Part shown: piece after piece, positions 1 to 10,388 of the stretch
Numbering within the stretch: the first letter of the stretch is position 1
How the letters are laid out: every line of letters begins with the position of its first letter
From: Phytopythium helicoides
Lineage: Eukaryota > Oomycota > Peronosporomycetes > Pythiales > Pythiaceae
Length of the DNA: 64,000 nucleotides
Assembly (NCBI GenBank): GCA_024867545.1
Contig: JANFNE010000013.1
Location: 186,001-250,000 of the forward strand
Direction: 5' to 3'
Notes under the pieces: generated by a model
Seen by the model: only the letters and a program-made list of their open reading frames with translations
The model's database searches: none
Told to the model about the DNA's origin: nothing
Position numbers and translations under genes: made by a program

Positions 1-102
1 CTCGTGTCCTTTCGACCACTCTGGCAGTGCGAGTGCTATGGTGTTTAGCGCGATTGAAATGAAGAGAAGCGCCATCGCTGGCAATGAGCACTCGAAGTCC
101 AT
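1..102 (-). CDS. Claudin-like four-TM protein, type B, 5' end only (runs off window)
   Basis: The reverse strand from an ATG at 102 encodes MDFECSLPAMALLFISIALN and then TIALALPEWSKGHE. This matches the start of the intact paralogue at 28,538-29,317 (MNFECIIPALVVLF, then ALPEWSKGHE) almost residue for residue. It covers the first transmembrane helix and the start of the first extracellular loop; the rest lies left of the window. It is transcribed away from the type A paralogue at 500, so the pair is head to head across about 400 bases. The assignment rests on similarity to the copy in this window; the function of the family in oomycetes is unknown to me. Confidence 0.85.
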   Translation of the reverse strand, partial: MDFECSLPAMALLFISIALNTIALALPEWSKGHE

Positions 103-499
103 CTTGCCCTCGTCAGTGTCTCGGTCAATTTTGAATGCAGCTCTTGTTCTTTGTCGTCCTGTCAAACAGAAGTATTCGCCGTGGGTCCTCCGCTACTTGC
201 TGACCTTGAACAGCTTGGTCGCATGCGTGGGCGCCACTTGCTTTGTAGCAAACTGCCCAATACACATTTGAACGCAAATGTATCATCGACTCCTCTGGGA
301 AGTGTAGCCATTGGTCCGTTCGACCGACTATACCACATTCAAATCCATACAAAAATCCAACATGTACCCGTTTCAAATCATCAAACATTGCGCCAGAAGA
401 CTTTCAACTGCCCACCACAGGTCCGACTCAATAAGCAGCCGTCACACCAGAAAACTCGCACCTGAGCGCAGTCCACACACCACCTGCACCAACAACTCC
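103..499. promoter_or_regulatory. Divergent intergenic region; proximal part duplicated upstream of the 27.9-kb paralogue
   Basis: This is the spacer between two divergent claudin-like starts. Bases 391-499 are almost identical to the reverse complement of 27,909-28,017, with one visible mismatch near 399. More distal parts (about 230-390) share shorter, diverged matches with 28,030-28,200. The proximal 110 bases hold the 5' leader and probably the core promoter of the type A gene. I could not place a TATA box or an oomycete initiator with confidence. The conservation is probably recent duplication rather than selection. Confidence 0.6.
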
Positions 500-1350
500 A
501 TGAAGTGCACTCCAGTCGCAGCCGGCGCACTCATCACGCTCTTCGTCGCCCTCGTGCTCAACATTATCGCGTTCTCGCTGCCCTCGTGGTCCACGAGCTA
601 TGGCATTGACAGCGGCTTGCTTGTGGACCATAAGCGCAACACTGGAGACTTTGCAACAGGACCATGGGGATTCTGCACAGATGTCAGCCTAGGCTCCTCC
701 AGCGACACGACCAACCACTGTTACCTCTTCCGCACGTCGTCATCGTACGACTTTGCCACGTTCGGCAACGGTTTTCGAGCCAACTTCTCAGAGCACAGCG
801 TGTGTGAGGGATACAGGACAGCCAAGAGTGGAAATGAGTCCGTCGAGCTCGAGTACGTCAGTGAGATTGCTGACGTTGCGGGCTTGAACGCCACGAGCTT
901 CGGCAAGTTCCTCCACTCGTCGTGCGGAGGAACAGGCCAAAGCACGCTCGCGTTCGCGATTTTGAGCATCCTCGCCACTCTGCTCGGGTTTCTGCTTCTT
1001 GTGGTGGGAATGACTTGTCGGAAGACGGACTCTCGGGTCATCTTTCTGGGTCGCCTGATGATCGCGTTGGCAGCGATCAGTGCGCTGTTGACGTTCATCT
1101 TGTGGCTCGTACAGTCAAAGTCTCTCAACGATGAAGACAGAGTGAAGTATGGTGCTTCATTCCAGCTCAGTGTGGTAGGAGCGGCATTCAACCTTGCTGC
1201 TATGGGGTTTGTCGCTGCCTACCGTGATGATGGTGAGCGCTCTGCCAATGTTTGAGAATGACGAGATCCTAATCAGCTTCTTTTGTCTGCGCAGTCGATG
1301 CCCTCGATCTGGTATGGATGGGACCTCTGTATATCTGCGCGAACTGGTAG
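500..1350 (+). CDS. Claudin-like four-TM membrane protein, type A (two exons)
   Basis: Exon 1 is 500-1232 and exon 2 is 1295-1350; the 62-base intron starts GTGAGC and ends GCAG. The ATG at 500 opens MKCTPVAAGALITLF, the first membrane helix, so the upstream in-frame extension is not needed. The first loop carries the PMP22/claudin signature GPWGFC followed by a second Cys in NHCYLF. Several N-glycosylation sequons follow (NFS, NES, NAT), then three more hydrophobic helices (about residues 155-180, 190-210, 225-245). The short last exon gives VDALDLVWMGPLY; its D-x-L-D-L-V-W core recurs in the neighbouring broken copy near 2,112. The first 244 residues are almost identical to the gene at 27,010-27,908. 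Claudin-like proteins are plasma-membrane or junction proteins in animals; the role here is unknown. Confidence 0.85.
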
Positions 1351-1573
1351 TGAGAGCGAATAGCGCGCAACGCGCGCAGTGTAGTGGAAGGGTGGGAGAC
1401 TTCAAGTTCTCCACCATTCAGTAGAGCCGCTGTACAGTGTATAATATTACTTAGACCTCCGCTCCGATAAAATGAAAATCACTCGACGGAGACATGCTCC
1501 AAAACATCCAGGCAGTCTGGACACCATATTCCTGCTCGAGCTGACATATCACTGATGTCTTCTTTGTCTACAG
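1351..1573. other. Spacer between claudin-like copies; start of the second copy missing
   Basis: No coding signal is visible. The second claudin-like copy begins abruptly at about 1574 with FDHHCYLVHTSS, the position of the second loop cysteine. Its N-terminal helix and GLWGFC motif are therefore missing or were lost from this spacer. TTTGTCTACAG at 1563-1573 looks like a splice acceptor, so an upstream exon may once have been spliced here; none is recognisable. Confidence 0.5.
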
Positions 1574-2180
1574 CCTTTCGACCACCACTGCTACCTGGTC
1601 CACACGTCGAGCAAGTACGACTTTGCAGAGTTCGGTCACCAGACGCATCACAACCTCGAATACAAGAGCATCTGCAGGGCGTTCATGGCGGCGAAGCAGC
1701 AAGCCGACTGGCAGCGGAGAGACTACGCCAACACGCTGGCGTCCTCGGCCAAGCTCAGCACGTCTAGCTTCCTCAAGTTCCTCGACCGCTCGTGCGTGAG
1801 CGTGGAAAAGGTTTCGCTCCCCTTCGGGGCCGTCAGTATGGGCACAGACATAATTGCACTCTTGTTGCTGGTGCTCGGAGCCACGTGCTGCAAGGTCGGC
1901 ACCCCGATCTTCTTCGCCGACTTGGTGGTGGGAGTAGTTTCGTTCGTCAGCGGAGTGGTTGCGATGATGCTCTGGAGCTTCCATTCAGCGCCACTTGAAT
2001 GACGACGACGACGTGTCGCTCCACCTCTCCTTCGGGTTCAGCATTGCAGCGGCGGTCTTCAACGTGTGCGCTCTGGGCTCGCTCATAGTCTACGCGGATA
2101 AGGCCGACCGCCTCGACCTCGTATGGTTGTCTCCGTGTATCGCGTGCGGGTACTGCTGCAAGGCGCGAGACGGCACTGGA
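1574..2180 (+). pseudogene. Claudin-like paralogue lacking its N-terminus, frameshifted
   Basis: One frame reads FDHHCYLVHTSSKYDFAEFG, then a lengthened loop, FLKFLDRSCVS and two hydrophobic helices down to about 1988. A one-base shift then moves to the frame HLNDDDDVSLHLSFGFSIAA, ending in YADKADRLDLVWLS. The second frame aligns with SLNDEDRVKY of the type A gene, so the shift is a lesion inside one ancestral frame. TM1 and the GLWGFC motif are absent. The region equivalent to the type A last exon (DRLDLVW) is contiguous here, with no intron. The 3' boundary is approximate because the frame stays open into the next gene. Confidence 0.7.
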
Positions 2181-2314
2181 TACCAGCGCTCAGGGCTCTT
2201 CGTCCTTGTGCATCACGATCCAGCAAGATGGGTTCACTTGCTCCTCCCCATGCCGTTGGTTGTCACAGCGCACTTGCCAAATCAGCTCGCCCATCAAAGA
2301 CCAAGTGTTGGAAG

Positions 2315-3063
2315 ATGAAGTGCTCGCTGGCCGGCGCCGCCGCGCTGCTGGCTCTGTGCGCGGCCGTGGCGCTGAGCACGACGGCGCTGGTGCTGCCGCT
2401 GTGGGCGACCACGAGCTTCTCGGCCAGCGACGACGACAGCTCCGTGCAGCGCGCGGACCTGACGGTGGGCGTCTGGGGGCTTCTGCACGGACGCGCGCGT
2501 GCAGACGAACAGCAGCAGCGCAGGCCATCTCGTTCGACGAGTGCTTCTACCTGCACGCGGCCACGAGCCACCACCTGCCGTCGCTCTCGACAGCCAAGGC
2601 CTTCAACTACAGCGGCTCGAGCGTCTGCGCGGGCTACGCGGCCGCAGCCAACGCCACGGCCTTCGTGGACACCTTGGCTGCGCTCACGGGCCAGAGCGCG
2701 GCCGACATGGACGCATTCCTCGGCCGGTCGTGCGGCTCGCTGGGCGCCGCGACGCTCGCGTTCGCCGTCGCCGCGCCGTCGCTGGCCGCGCTCGCGCTGC
2801 TGTCGCTCGGGCCTGAGCTTCCCGCTTGCGCACGTGGCGCCGCTGCAGGCCGCGGGGAAGGCGCTGGCGCTGCTTGCAGGCCCTGAGCGCCGCGCTAGCG
2901 CTCGTGCTGTGGGTCTTCCAGGCGCGGACCGCTGGCCGACGCGAGCGTGGGCGGCGCGCTGCTGCTGCTCGTCGTGGCGCTGGCGCTGCTGCTGAACGCG
3001 CTGGCGCTGGCCTCGCGCCACTTCAAGGGCAGCGCCAGGCGGCCGCCCGGCTCGCAGGCGTAG
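2315..3063 (+). pseudogene. Claudin-like paralogue, very GC-rich, several frameshifts
   Basis: The start MKCSLAGAAALLALCAAVAL is a clear first helix and aligns with the type A start. Frame changes follow after GVWG (expected GFCTDA in the next frame, near 2,487), near 2,520 before ISFDECFYLHAATSHH, and near 2,815-2,935. The last helix, LLLLVVALALLLNALALASR, ends at a TAG at 3061-3063. The DAFLGRSCGSLGAATLAF block matches GKFLHSSCGGTGQSTLAF of the type A gene. GC content is much higher than in the other copies. At least three single-base indels make this either a pseudogene or a region of poor base calling in GC-rich runs. Confidence 0.7.
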
Positions 3064-3333
3064 AGCGGCGCTCGCGGCGCTGTAGAGGAGAGCAGGCGTC
3101 GACCGCCACCTTCGGCCTGCAGCAGATCCAGCTCCATCACTACGGGGCAACCAGAGGCCGCCACGTGTGTCACTCTAGCGAGTTGAGTCTATTAAACACG
3201 GATATCGTATGTGTCACTGGGTAGGGGTGGCTTTCCGAGGGAGGGAGCCGCGGTCGGCATTGCAAGAAAGTGCGTCACCCCAGCACCCGAATCCTCATCC
3301 TTCCGCCCTCGCCACCGGCCAACTCGAGGCTCC

Positions 3334-5317
3334 ATGCTGGTCAAGTACCCGATCATGGGGCTGTCGTACGCCCACGGGTGCTTCGCCATCTGCGGTGGCG
3401 GCGGCTCGCTCAAGTCCGGCATCAAGAACACGGTGGTGCGTGGCGCTATCGCCTCGAGTCGAGCGGTCTCTGCCTGGTGCTCACGGATGGATACGCAGGA
3501 CATCTACCGCCTGTCCGAGACGGACCCGACGGGCTTCTCCAAGGACATGTCGGTCGAGACGGGCATGGAGCTCGCGTCCGGCGTCGCCTTCTCCCACGAC
3601 GTGCGTGCGAGCGGTGCTGCTGTGCGGCGTGCAGAGCTAACGGCTGCGTTCGCGTGCCGCAGGGACTCTACATCGCAGTGTCGGTGAATGCGGCCTGCTG
3701 GATCTACGAGATCAACACGAAGGACAAGACCATGACGCTGCTCGTCAAGTTCCGCACAGACTTTGCCGAGGACGAGAGCTCGCAGGTTCGTCGTTGACGC
3801 TGCTGGCGTCGTCTTCGAGCGCGATCTAACTGTTGCCTTGGATACAGTCGACGGCGTGCTTCGTTGGTGACACGACCGTTCTTACGGGCGGCGAGGACGG
3901 AGTTGTGCGCGTCTGGAGCTTCAAGCGCGACGTCTCGCAAGCCGAGAGAGCAGCCGGAACCTCGCCGTCGCTGGACTGCAGCGACACAGGTAGCGGAGAG
4001 AGCGCCCAGCCGGTGCCTGTACCAAAGATTGGAGACGTCTCCGTTGGCGAAGGAGCGATTGTGACTCTCACGCGAGAGCACCGCGAGCATACGAAGCGCA
4101 TCCGCGGGATCCACGTCGACCCGTCGCACCGCAACCTGGTTGTATCGAGCTCGGAGGACATGTCGTGCCACATGTGGAGACTGACGGAGACCGCCCCGAT
4201 CTGGAGATTCTCAAAAGGACGACGCACTGGACATTGCCTACCAAACTCTGACTGCCAAGCCACTTCCTGGTCCGCGCAAGCACCAGTTCCGCTGCGTTCA
4301 GTTCGCCAACAACGGGCGGACGCTGTATACGGTGCTAACACCGGCGCGCGGTGACTCGATTCTGATCAAGTGGGTCCCAGAGACGATTGCGCAGGAGAGC
4401 CCGGAGCAGTGGCGCTGGGTGGTTGCGACGTCCGCCATCGCCGGCGACAAGCCCGTCGCCTAGTCTCTGTGTCAGCCAAGATGACCGATTCGTGTGCACT
4501 GCAGCGGTCTCGGGCGACATGAAGGTCTTCCTCGCGTCGACGCTGCAGCCGTACAAGAAAATTTCGCAGGAGCAGCACTCGTTTGCAATCACAGGCATGA
4601 GCTTTGCGCCATCGCAGGACAAGACCTCGCCGATCTACCATCTTGTCAGCGGAGGTGCCGACAAGAACCTGCTGCGTCACGACATCCCTCTGCAGGGAGG
4701 AGAGATGACGGGCGGACTGGACGTTGTGATCTCGGCCATCAAGCGCATGATTAGTGGCACAGTGGGGCTTGGACTGAGCGTGTTCATGGCCGTGGTGGTG
4801 CTATTTATTCTCTTGCTATTTATTCATGCGGAGGCAGCGCTTCTTCTTGACGGCCCGTTGGAAGGTTTGAAGGTTCGTCACGTCACTCGTTTGACTTGTT
4901 CTTGAAGTGTGGAGGAATGCTCACTACTGTGATTGGTGCAGGACCTGAGTGCCCTTCGTTTTGACTCCCCCAATGCGCTCGCGACCGTGGCGGCACTGGT
5001 TGTCAGCGTGATCGCGCCGGTGGTCATCTCCAAGCGCAGCTCCACCACGACGCTGTTTCTGTCGAATGGGCTGCTGTGCTTGCTGTCGGGTGCCGTGACG
5101 TTCTACGCTGCGGTGTCGCCCGACCTCCGCTTCACCTGGCAGACTGGTGACGCGGCTTTTGACGAGCTCCTAGGTCCGTGCTTCTCCTTTTTTTTTCGCT
5201 GCCACTGGATTTCCATCTAACATTTCTTTTCGCTCAGACTACAAGATCTCGATCATCCTCGGCGGCCTTGCACTGGCGTTCCTGGTTGCACACTCGCTGC
5301 TCGTCATGCTCCTGTAG
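3334..5317 (+). CDS. SEC12: SEC12/PREB-like WD40 protein, SAR1 guanine-nucleotide exchange factor
   Basis: The N-terminus MLVKYPIMGLSY is followed by GGGGSLKSGIKN, the glycine-rich loop of Sec12/PREB that binds potassium and SAR1 at the ER. Exons meet by GT-AG introns of about 60 bases at roughly 3436-3498, 3601-3661 and 3786-3845. WD40-like blades follow (TVLTGGEDGVVRVWSF; LVVSSSEDMSCHMWRL; FAITGMSFAPSQDK). A membrane helix near 4,765-4,850 is the ER anchor. Beyond a further intron (4876-4942) lies a segment with two more hydrophobic stretches, and after another (about 5175-5238) a last helix ending at TAG 5317. Single-base breaks sit near 4,215 (AAAA run) and 4,460. Known role: loading SAR1 with GTP to start COPII coat assembly. 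The three extra C-terminal helices are unusual and might belong to a separate gene. Confidence 0.75.
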
Positions 5318-5464
5318 GTCGAGCCCAGATAAACAAATTGAGCAGCCGTCCGTAGCTGGCGGCCATTTTGCCTCGTTCATCACCTCTCGCGTGTCATAAC
5401 CGCCCGCGTGAGTGAAGGTCGCGCTGTTACGTGTGGATTTCCGCGCATTCCCCCCGCGAGCTCG

Positions 5465-7571
5465 ATGGAGACGCCGATGGAGACGCCGATGGACGCGCCG
5501 CTGGCCTTCACGTTCGGCGACTTCACGCCCGAGGAGACGCGGCGCGCGCTGCGCCAAGGTGAGCGGCGCTCTGCGCTTCCCTGCCGAGCCTGCCGGCTGC
5601 CGACTGACGCGCTGCGCTCGCCCAGCGGCAGAGGATGAAGCTGCGCGCAGGGCCGACGGCGCCAAGTCGTGGGCCGAGGCGCTGGGCGCGGCCCCCAGCG
5701 GGCCCAAGCTCGCGCCGTGGGCCTCGGCGACTGCCAGCCCCAGCCCCAGCCGCGGAGCTCGCTGCGCGGCCGGCCGAGCCGCTCGAGTTCGGCGAGGCCG
5801 TGCAGCAGGCGCTCGAGCGGCTGGACGTGACGGCGCCCGCCAACGAGATGAAGAAGCGGTGCGTCGGTGATTGGCGCGCGCGTCGTGGCACGGCGACTGA
5901 CTGTGGACGCGCAGAGGGCTGGTGAACCAGGGCAACACGTGCTTCCAGAACGTCATCATGCAGTCGCTGCTGTCGTGCCCGCCGTTCCTCAAGTGCGTTG
6001 AAGCTGGTGCTCGCTTGAGGTTGTCGTGCTGCCGCTCACTGCTTTGAACGACTGGTTGCAGCCTCCTAGTGGACGTGTCGGGCTCGGTGGCGCCGACGCA
6101 GGAGCTGCTCAAGAACCGCTCGAGCTTCAAGGCGTGGCGCCACATGCTCGCGTTCACGCGCGAGTTCGAGGAGCCGACGCTGGCTCAGTGTAAGTCGAGG
6201 CAATATGCACGGGTCATGACGATGCGCCGTCGACCAGATCCTGATTTTATCATCACCATCATATAGTGCAGGAGCGGATGCGGCTCGGGCTGAGCAACGC
6301 GTACAGCGACATGCTGGGCAAGACCCCCAAGCCCATCAAGATCAGTGGGTACTTCATGGACGTGCTCAGCGAGTTCCAGAAGATGCGGGGCGAGCAGGAG
6401 GACGCGCTTGAGTTCCTCGAGTTCTTTCTTGACTACCTGCACTCGGAGTACGAGAAGAGCGGACTCGAGCTGCCGGCGTCGTGTGAAAAGCAGACAAAGC
6501 GCAGTGGCGGTGTGACGGAAAACGCTGCCGAAGCTAATCCCGACAGCGCTGCAGCTGCCTGGGGCGACTTTGACGACGGGTGGGCAGAGGTCGGCAAGAG
6601 GGGAAAGAGTAGTGTGCTACGCCAGAACCCGGTCGACACTGCGCGTTCGCCAATCAACTGGCTGTTCAAAGGAAACCTGCGCTCCGAACTGAAGCAAATG
6701 GGCAAAAAGCAGAGTTCCATCACGATCGAGCCGTTTCATTGCCTACACTTGAATCTCGAGCTCGAGCAGCAGGAGACCAATGCTGTGGTGGGTGCCTCGG
6801 TCGGAGCGCCAACCAAACCGCTGAAGACGTACACATTAGACGAAATGCTACGCAAGGCATTTGAGGTGGAAGAGATTCAAGGCATTGATGCAAGCTCCAA
6901 TATGAAGCGATATGTCTCGATGGAGACACTCCCCGCCGTGTTGACTCTCAACATCAAGCGATTCACATACCATCCAGAACACGGCCCTGTCAAGCTTCCT
7001 CAGTTCGTGAAGTATCCAGCATACTTTGAGTTCCCAACTCAGTTCCTGTCACCCACGTGTCGCGCAGAAAATGCTGGAGGGGATAGTGCCAGTGGTGGGT
7101 TCTCTTTCCCGCCGCGATACGAACTCTTTGCGGTTGTCTCTCACCTCGGCAAGTTTGTGGTTGGTGGACACTACACGTGCGTTTGCCGTGACAACAAGGA
7201 CCAGTGGTTCCGCTACAACGACGAGCATGTGGTCTCGATCACTGAGGCAGCAGCGCTTTGCGAAACAGGCTTACCTGCTCTTTTACATCCGGACAAATCG
7301 CCCGCCACCACACCAGACCCCCGCTGCACCGGTGGGAACAACTGCGAACGGCCAGACAAAGCCCCAGGGCTGGAAGCCCGCTGCTGGTCCAGGTAAAGCT
7401 TCTGCAGGAGGAAATGCCTGGCAGCAACCGCATCACAAGCCGCACCACCACCATGCCGCGGCAGGGACAGCAGGAAATGCAGCAGGCAGTCGGCCAACGA
7501 TCCCAGGTATGTCCCCTAAGAAACCAACTTCCAGCAACGGCACCAAGAAGACCAACAAGAAGAAAGCATAG
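5465..7571 (+). CDS. USP10: USP10/Ubp3-like ubiquitin carboxyl-terminal hydrolase
   Basis: The start METPMETPMDAPLAF at 5465 precedes short exons separated by introns at about 5561-5625, 5860-5912, 5997-6060 and 6191-6266. The Cys box GLVNQGNTCFQNVIMQSL carries the nucleophile Cys, and QEDALEFLEFFLDYL is the following conserved helix. The His box is VVGGHYTCVCRDNKDQWFRY, with the YNDEHV end of the catalytic core. AYLLFYIRTNRPP closes the USP domain, and a His/Pro/Lys-rich tail ends in KKTNKKKA. One-base shifts occur near 5,755 and 7,255, the second joining the His box to AYLLFY. The domain order and about 600-residue length fit USP10 rather than larger USPs. The gene starts only 148 bases after the SEC12 stop, typical of compact oomycete spacing. 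Confidence 0.8.
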
Positions 7572-7713
7572 AGAATCTGGGAACTGGATGCGCCTGACGC
7601 ACCTGAATTGATGCAGCTCAGCCGTATTGGCGGTGCTTGTCTACAACTCGGCTGGTAGAGACAACAGCAAAGCCAAATGCATAGATAGTCCTGATTTTGA
7701 TCCATGTCGTCAG

Positions 7714-9509
7714 CTACCTTTGCGCCATTTGCCGAACAGCCCTCCTCCTGATCGAGTTGTCTTTCCACCCTGTTTTACCCTTTGACTTACTGCTGTTATT
7801 TCCTCCGTGATCAGCGCGTGCACGAGCTACAAGTTTTTCACGCTCCTTTTCCTTGATACGCAGCTGCAGCAAGCGCCGCAGGTTCTCTCTCGCTCTCTTG
7901 GAGCGCCACGCACACTGAAGCTTGATGGCGCTTGCAAGCACTTTTTCGGCGTACTCGGCGTCCGCGCTTTGCCTCGAAAGCTCGTCGTCGAGCTGCAATC
8001 TCTCTAGAGCGCTCTAACTCATCCTCAAAGACTCGAGGGGGTTTCAGATCAGCCTCACAACCGTCCTGATCTGCTCGCACGACGACGATGGATCTGTGTG
8101 CTTAGGTCTTGAAAAGCGACCTCCAGCTCATCATTCGGTGTTGTTGTCGCCACCATCCTCGTCATCTTCGCTATCGTCATCAATAATTTTTTCGATATCA
8201 AGATCATCATCAAGCCTCACTACCCCGTCGTCTTGGTTTTGATGTTTTTGCCGAGCAGCGCGTCCAAAAACTACAGTCCCGTGGTTTGTGCGGGTCGCGT
8301 CGGCGTTTGACTCGGATCCGTTTCCACCTATCCGATAGCTTGAGGACGGATACGAGCTCCGTGATGTTGAGTCCATCCATGGCGATCTCAACGAGCCCAA
8401 AGCGATCGGGAGGTATCGCAGTGATGATTGCAGTGTGCACAATAGATGGGTCATCTCGAGGGGGCAGTACCTTGATATAGAGACCTGGAGGGTGGGAAAG
8501 AGAATCACGTATCGCCAAATCGCTCATTGGCTTCAACTTGTGAGAGTTGTCGAGGCACGAATCGTTTGAGGTTTCCATCTGTCGAGAATCCAGCACAGCG
8601 TTCATCTTCTCGGCATTCTGCCATCAACTCGGCCACGGTAACACCAGACGCAAGGCGCCGAAAATTGCCACTCGGGAAGTCTTTGTAAGCGTAAAATTGA
8701 AATGACACAGCACATTTTTGCGCGATGCTCGGAGCCACAATCACCTCACGACCGGCTGAGCACCACCGAGGAAGACGAATGGCGCGGTAGTAGAGATAAT
8801 GGAAGTAATTGCGCTGGATAACTGTTGCAGGCTCGTGTTCGAGCCTTCATTTCGCTCAGAAATGCTCTGCGAGCCACAAACATTCGATAGTTGCACTGAA
8901 TGAGCGTGCTCGCGTCGTACTCAAGCTGAGCGCGAAGAAGAGCTTTCCAGCGGCGCTCGTCATTTTCCATGAGTAAATTTTCAGCACGACGGAGCCCAAG
9001 AAGTTCGGAAGGTGATAGCTCGAGTGGACCAAAAGGCAACCAGGAGGAACCCAGCGGCGTTGCGCATCCAACTCGAATGGGGTCCCGGCCATGATGATTG
9101 CAGTTCGAGTAACGGCCTTGGTGATCGAAAGTTTCTCAATGAACTTGTTTCTTTCGTCAAGTTCCAGGCGGAGCTGCGATTGGATTTGTTGAAGTCTTTC
9201 CAGTCGCAAATGCATTTCTCGTTGCCTATGCTTGAGCGCATCAACTGTGCGCATCAGCTCGTAATTCGTTTTGAAGAAGAGCGAGAGCCGTGTATTTGTA
9301 GCCTCCGCGTTAGGTATATCCACGCGACTAATCGATTTTCCGCGCAAGTAAGTGATGAGCCAAAGAGCGAGAGCGCTCATTGGAGACTGAAACTCGCCTT
9401 CATTTGCGAGAGGAAGTGCAAGCAACAGTTCGACTAGCGCGTCAGTCACCCCACCCATCACAGCATCAAAGTACGCATTCCATCTCGCCGAATCGGACCA
9501 GCTATCCAC
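7714..9509 (-). CDS. IQ-motif coiled-coil protein (probably flagellar), gene model with frame breaks
   Basis: On the reverse strand a helical segment near 9,360 (MSALALWLITYLRGK, loosely DPY-30-like) leads into a coiled coil (HRQREMHLRLERLQQIQ). IQ calmodulin-binding motifs follow: TLIQCNYRMFVARRAFL at about 8,890 and AIKLQCAWRSKRARENLRRL at about 7,900. Between them lie a globular-looking stretch (GLYIKVLPPRDDPSIVHTA) and an acidic segment ending DDDSEDDEDGGDNN. The frame changes several times, near 9,040, 8,840, 8,600 and 8,000, partly by introns and partly by probable indels. No ATG is in frame at the 5' end, so the start is unresolved. IQ plus coiled coil is common in axonemal proteins. 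I do not recognise a specific orthologue, and this might be two adjacent genes. Confidence 0.5.
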
Positions 9510-9641
9510 TTGGATAATACGAATTCGCGGACCTCTGCTCGATCCTTTTCATGATGGTGCTCGTTACTATCGACCGCCATCCGACGACTCGGGACTAATG
9601 TTGGGAAGATTAGGCAATATTCACGCCCCAGTCTTCTTGAG

Positions 9642-10232
9642 TCAAATGCCGTTGTGTGGCGAGAATTCGTGATCTTCGGGTGTTAATCGGATCTCCTCTT
9701 GTGTCAACTTGAGTTCACGCTCCAATTGGATACTGTCCCGAATGAAGCGTTTGCTTTCGATCTCATCATCCTGCGTCCAATAACATCCTCAGTTATAGAA
9801 GAGAGAAAAACACACATACGGCACTGCACCTTGGTGTCTTTCAGCGCGTTCTGAATAATTCGGCGCTTCTTGTGCATCTCCAGCATCAACTGCGTCTCCG
9901 GTGGCTGCTCGAGTAGATATGCCACTTTGCACTACACCTCCACCGTCAGTTCAACAACCGTTTTGAGTGCCATAATGATCCGCTAGTGTTGCTACCTCCC
10001 GCCGAAGATAATCGGCAAGCCACAGGAACGGCGACACAGGGCGAGCCATCAGGAGTCGCGTTGTGCCGTCTGACACGTGCTGCAAGAGCTCATTTAACCC
10101 AGGATGGTTGTCGAGACATTCAGAATTAGGGCGTTGTGCAGCTCTGATGAGAGGCAAGTGATGTTCGCGCCACCGCCTCTCTCGCTCGCGACGTGCAGGG
10201 TCTTTTCGTCGTGGGCTCTGTCCACGCCTCAT
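9642..10232 (-). CDS. Small DPY-30-motif-like protein (three exons)
   Basis: The ATG at 10,232 opens MRRGQSPRRKDPARR. The segment RPVSPFLWLADYLRRE resembles a DPY-30/RIIa-type dimerisation helix (consensus RPxxPxxFLAxYLxxN), a docking module found in histone-methylation and ciliary proteins. An intron (GTAGCA...GTGTAG, about 9,935-9,997) joins it to CKVAYLLEQPPETQLMLEM. A second intron (about 9,775-9,836) leads to DDEIESKRFIRDSIQ, and the frame ends FSPHNGI at TGA 9,642-9,644. The deduced protein is about 140 residues, basic at the N-terminus and helical afterwards. It points the same way as the IQ-motif gene and lies about 130 bases from it. The DPY-30 call rests on one motif. Confidence 0.55.
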
Positions 10233-10388
10233 TCTCGGGAACAGACGCCTAGCGATCTAATTTGAAAAAGGCAAAAACTCTCGAGCTGTTTTCGTTCAAG
10301 GGGATTTTTTGCTGTTGGAGACAAGGGGGTCTACTGAGCAATGCAACCTGCCAGTCGAGAAGGCAGACAATGAATCCGATGATATCGT

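Noticed and set aside
2263..3150. 295-codon reverse frame across the GC-rich claudin-like copy
   Set aside because: It is an Arg/Ala-rich shadow in very GC-rich DNA; the forward strand carries the recognisable family blocks.
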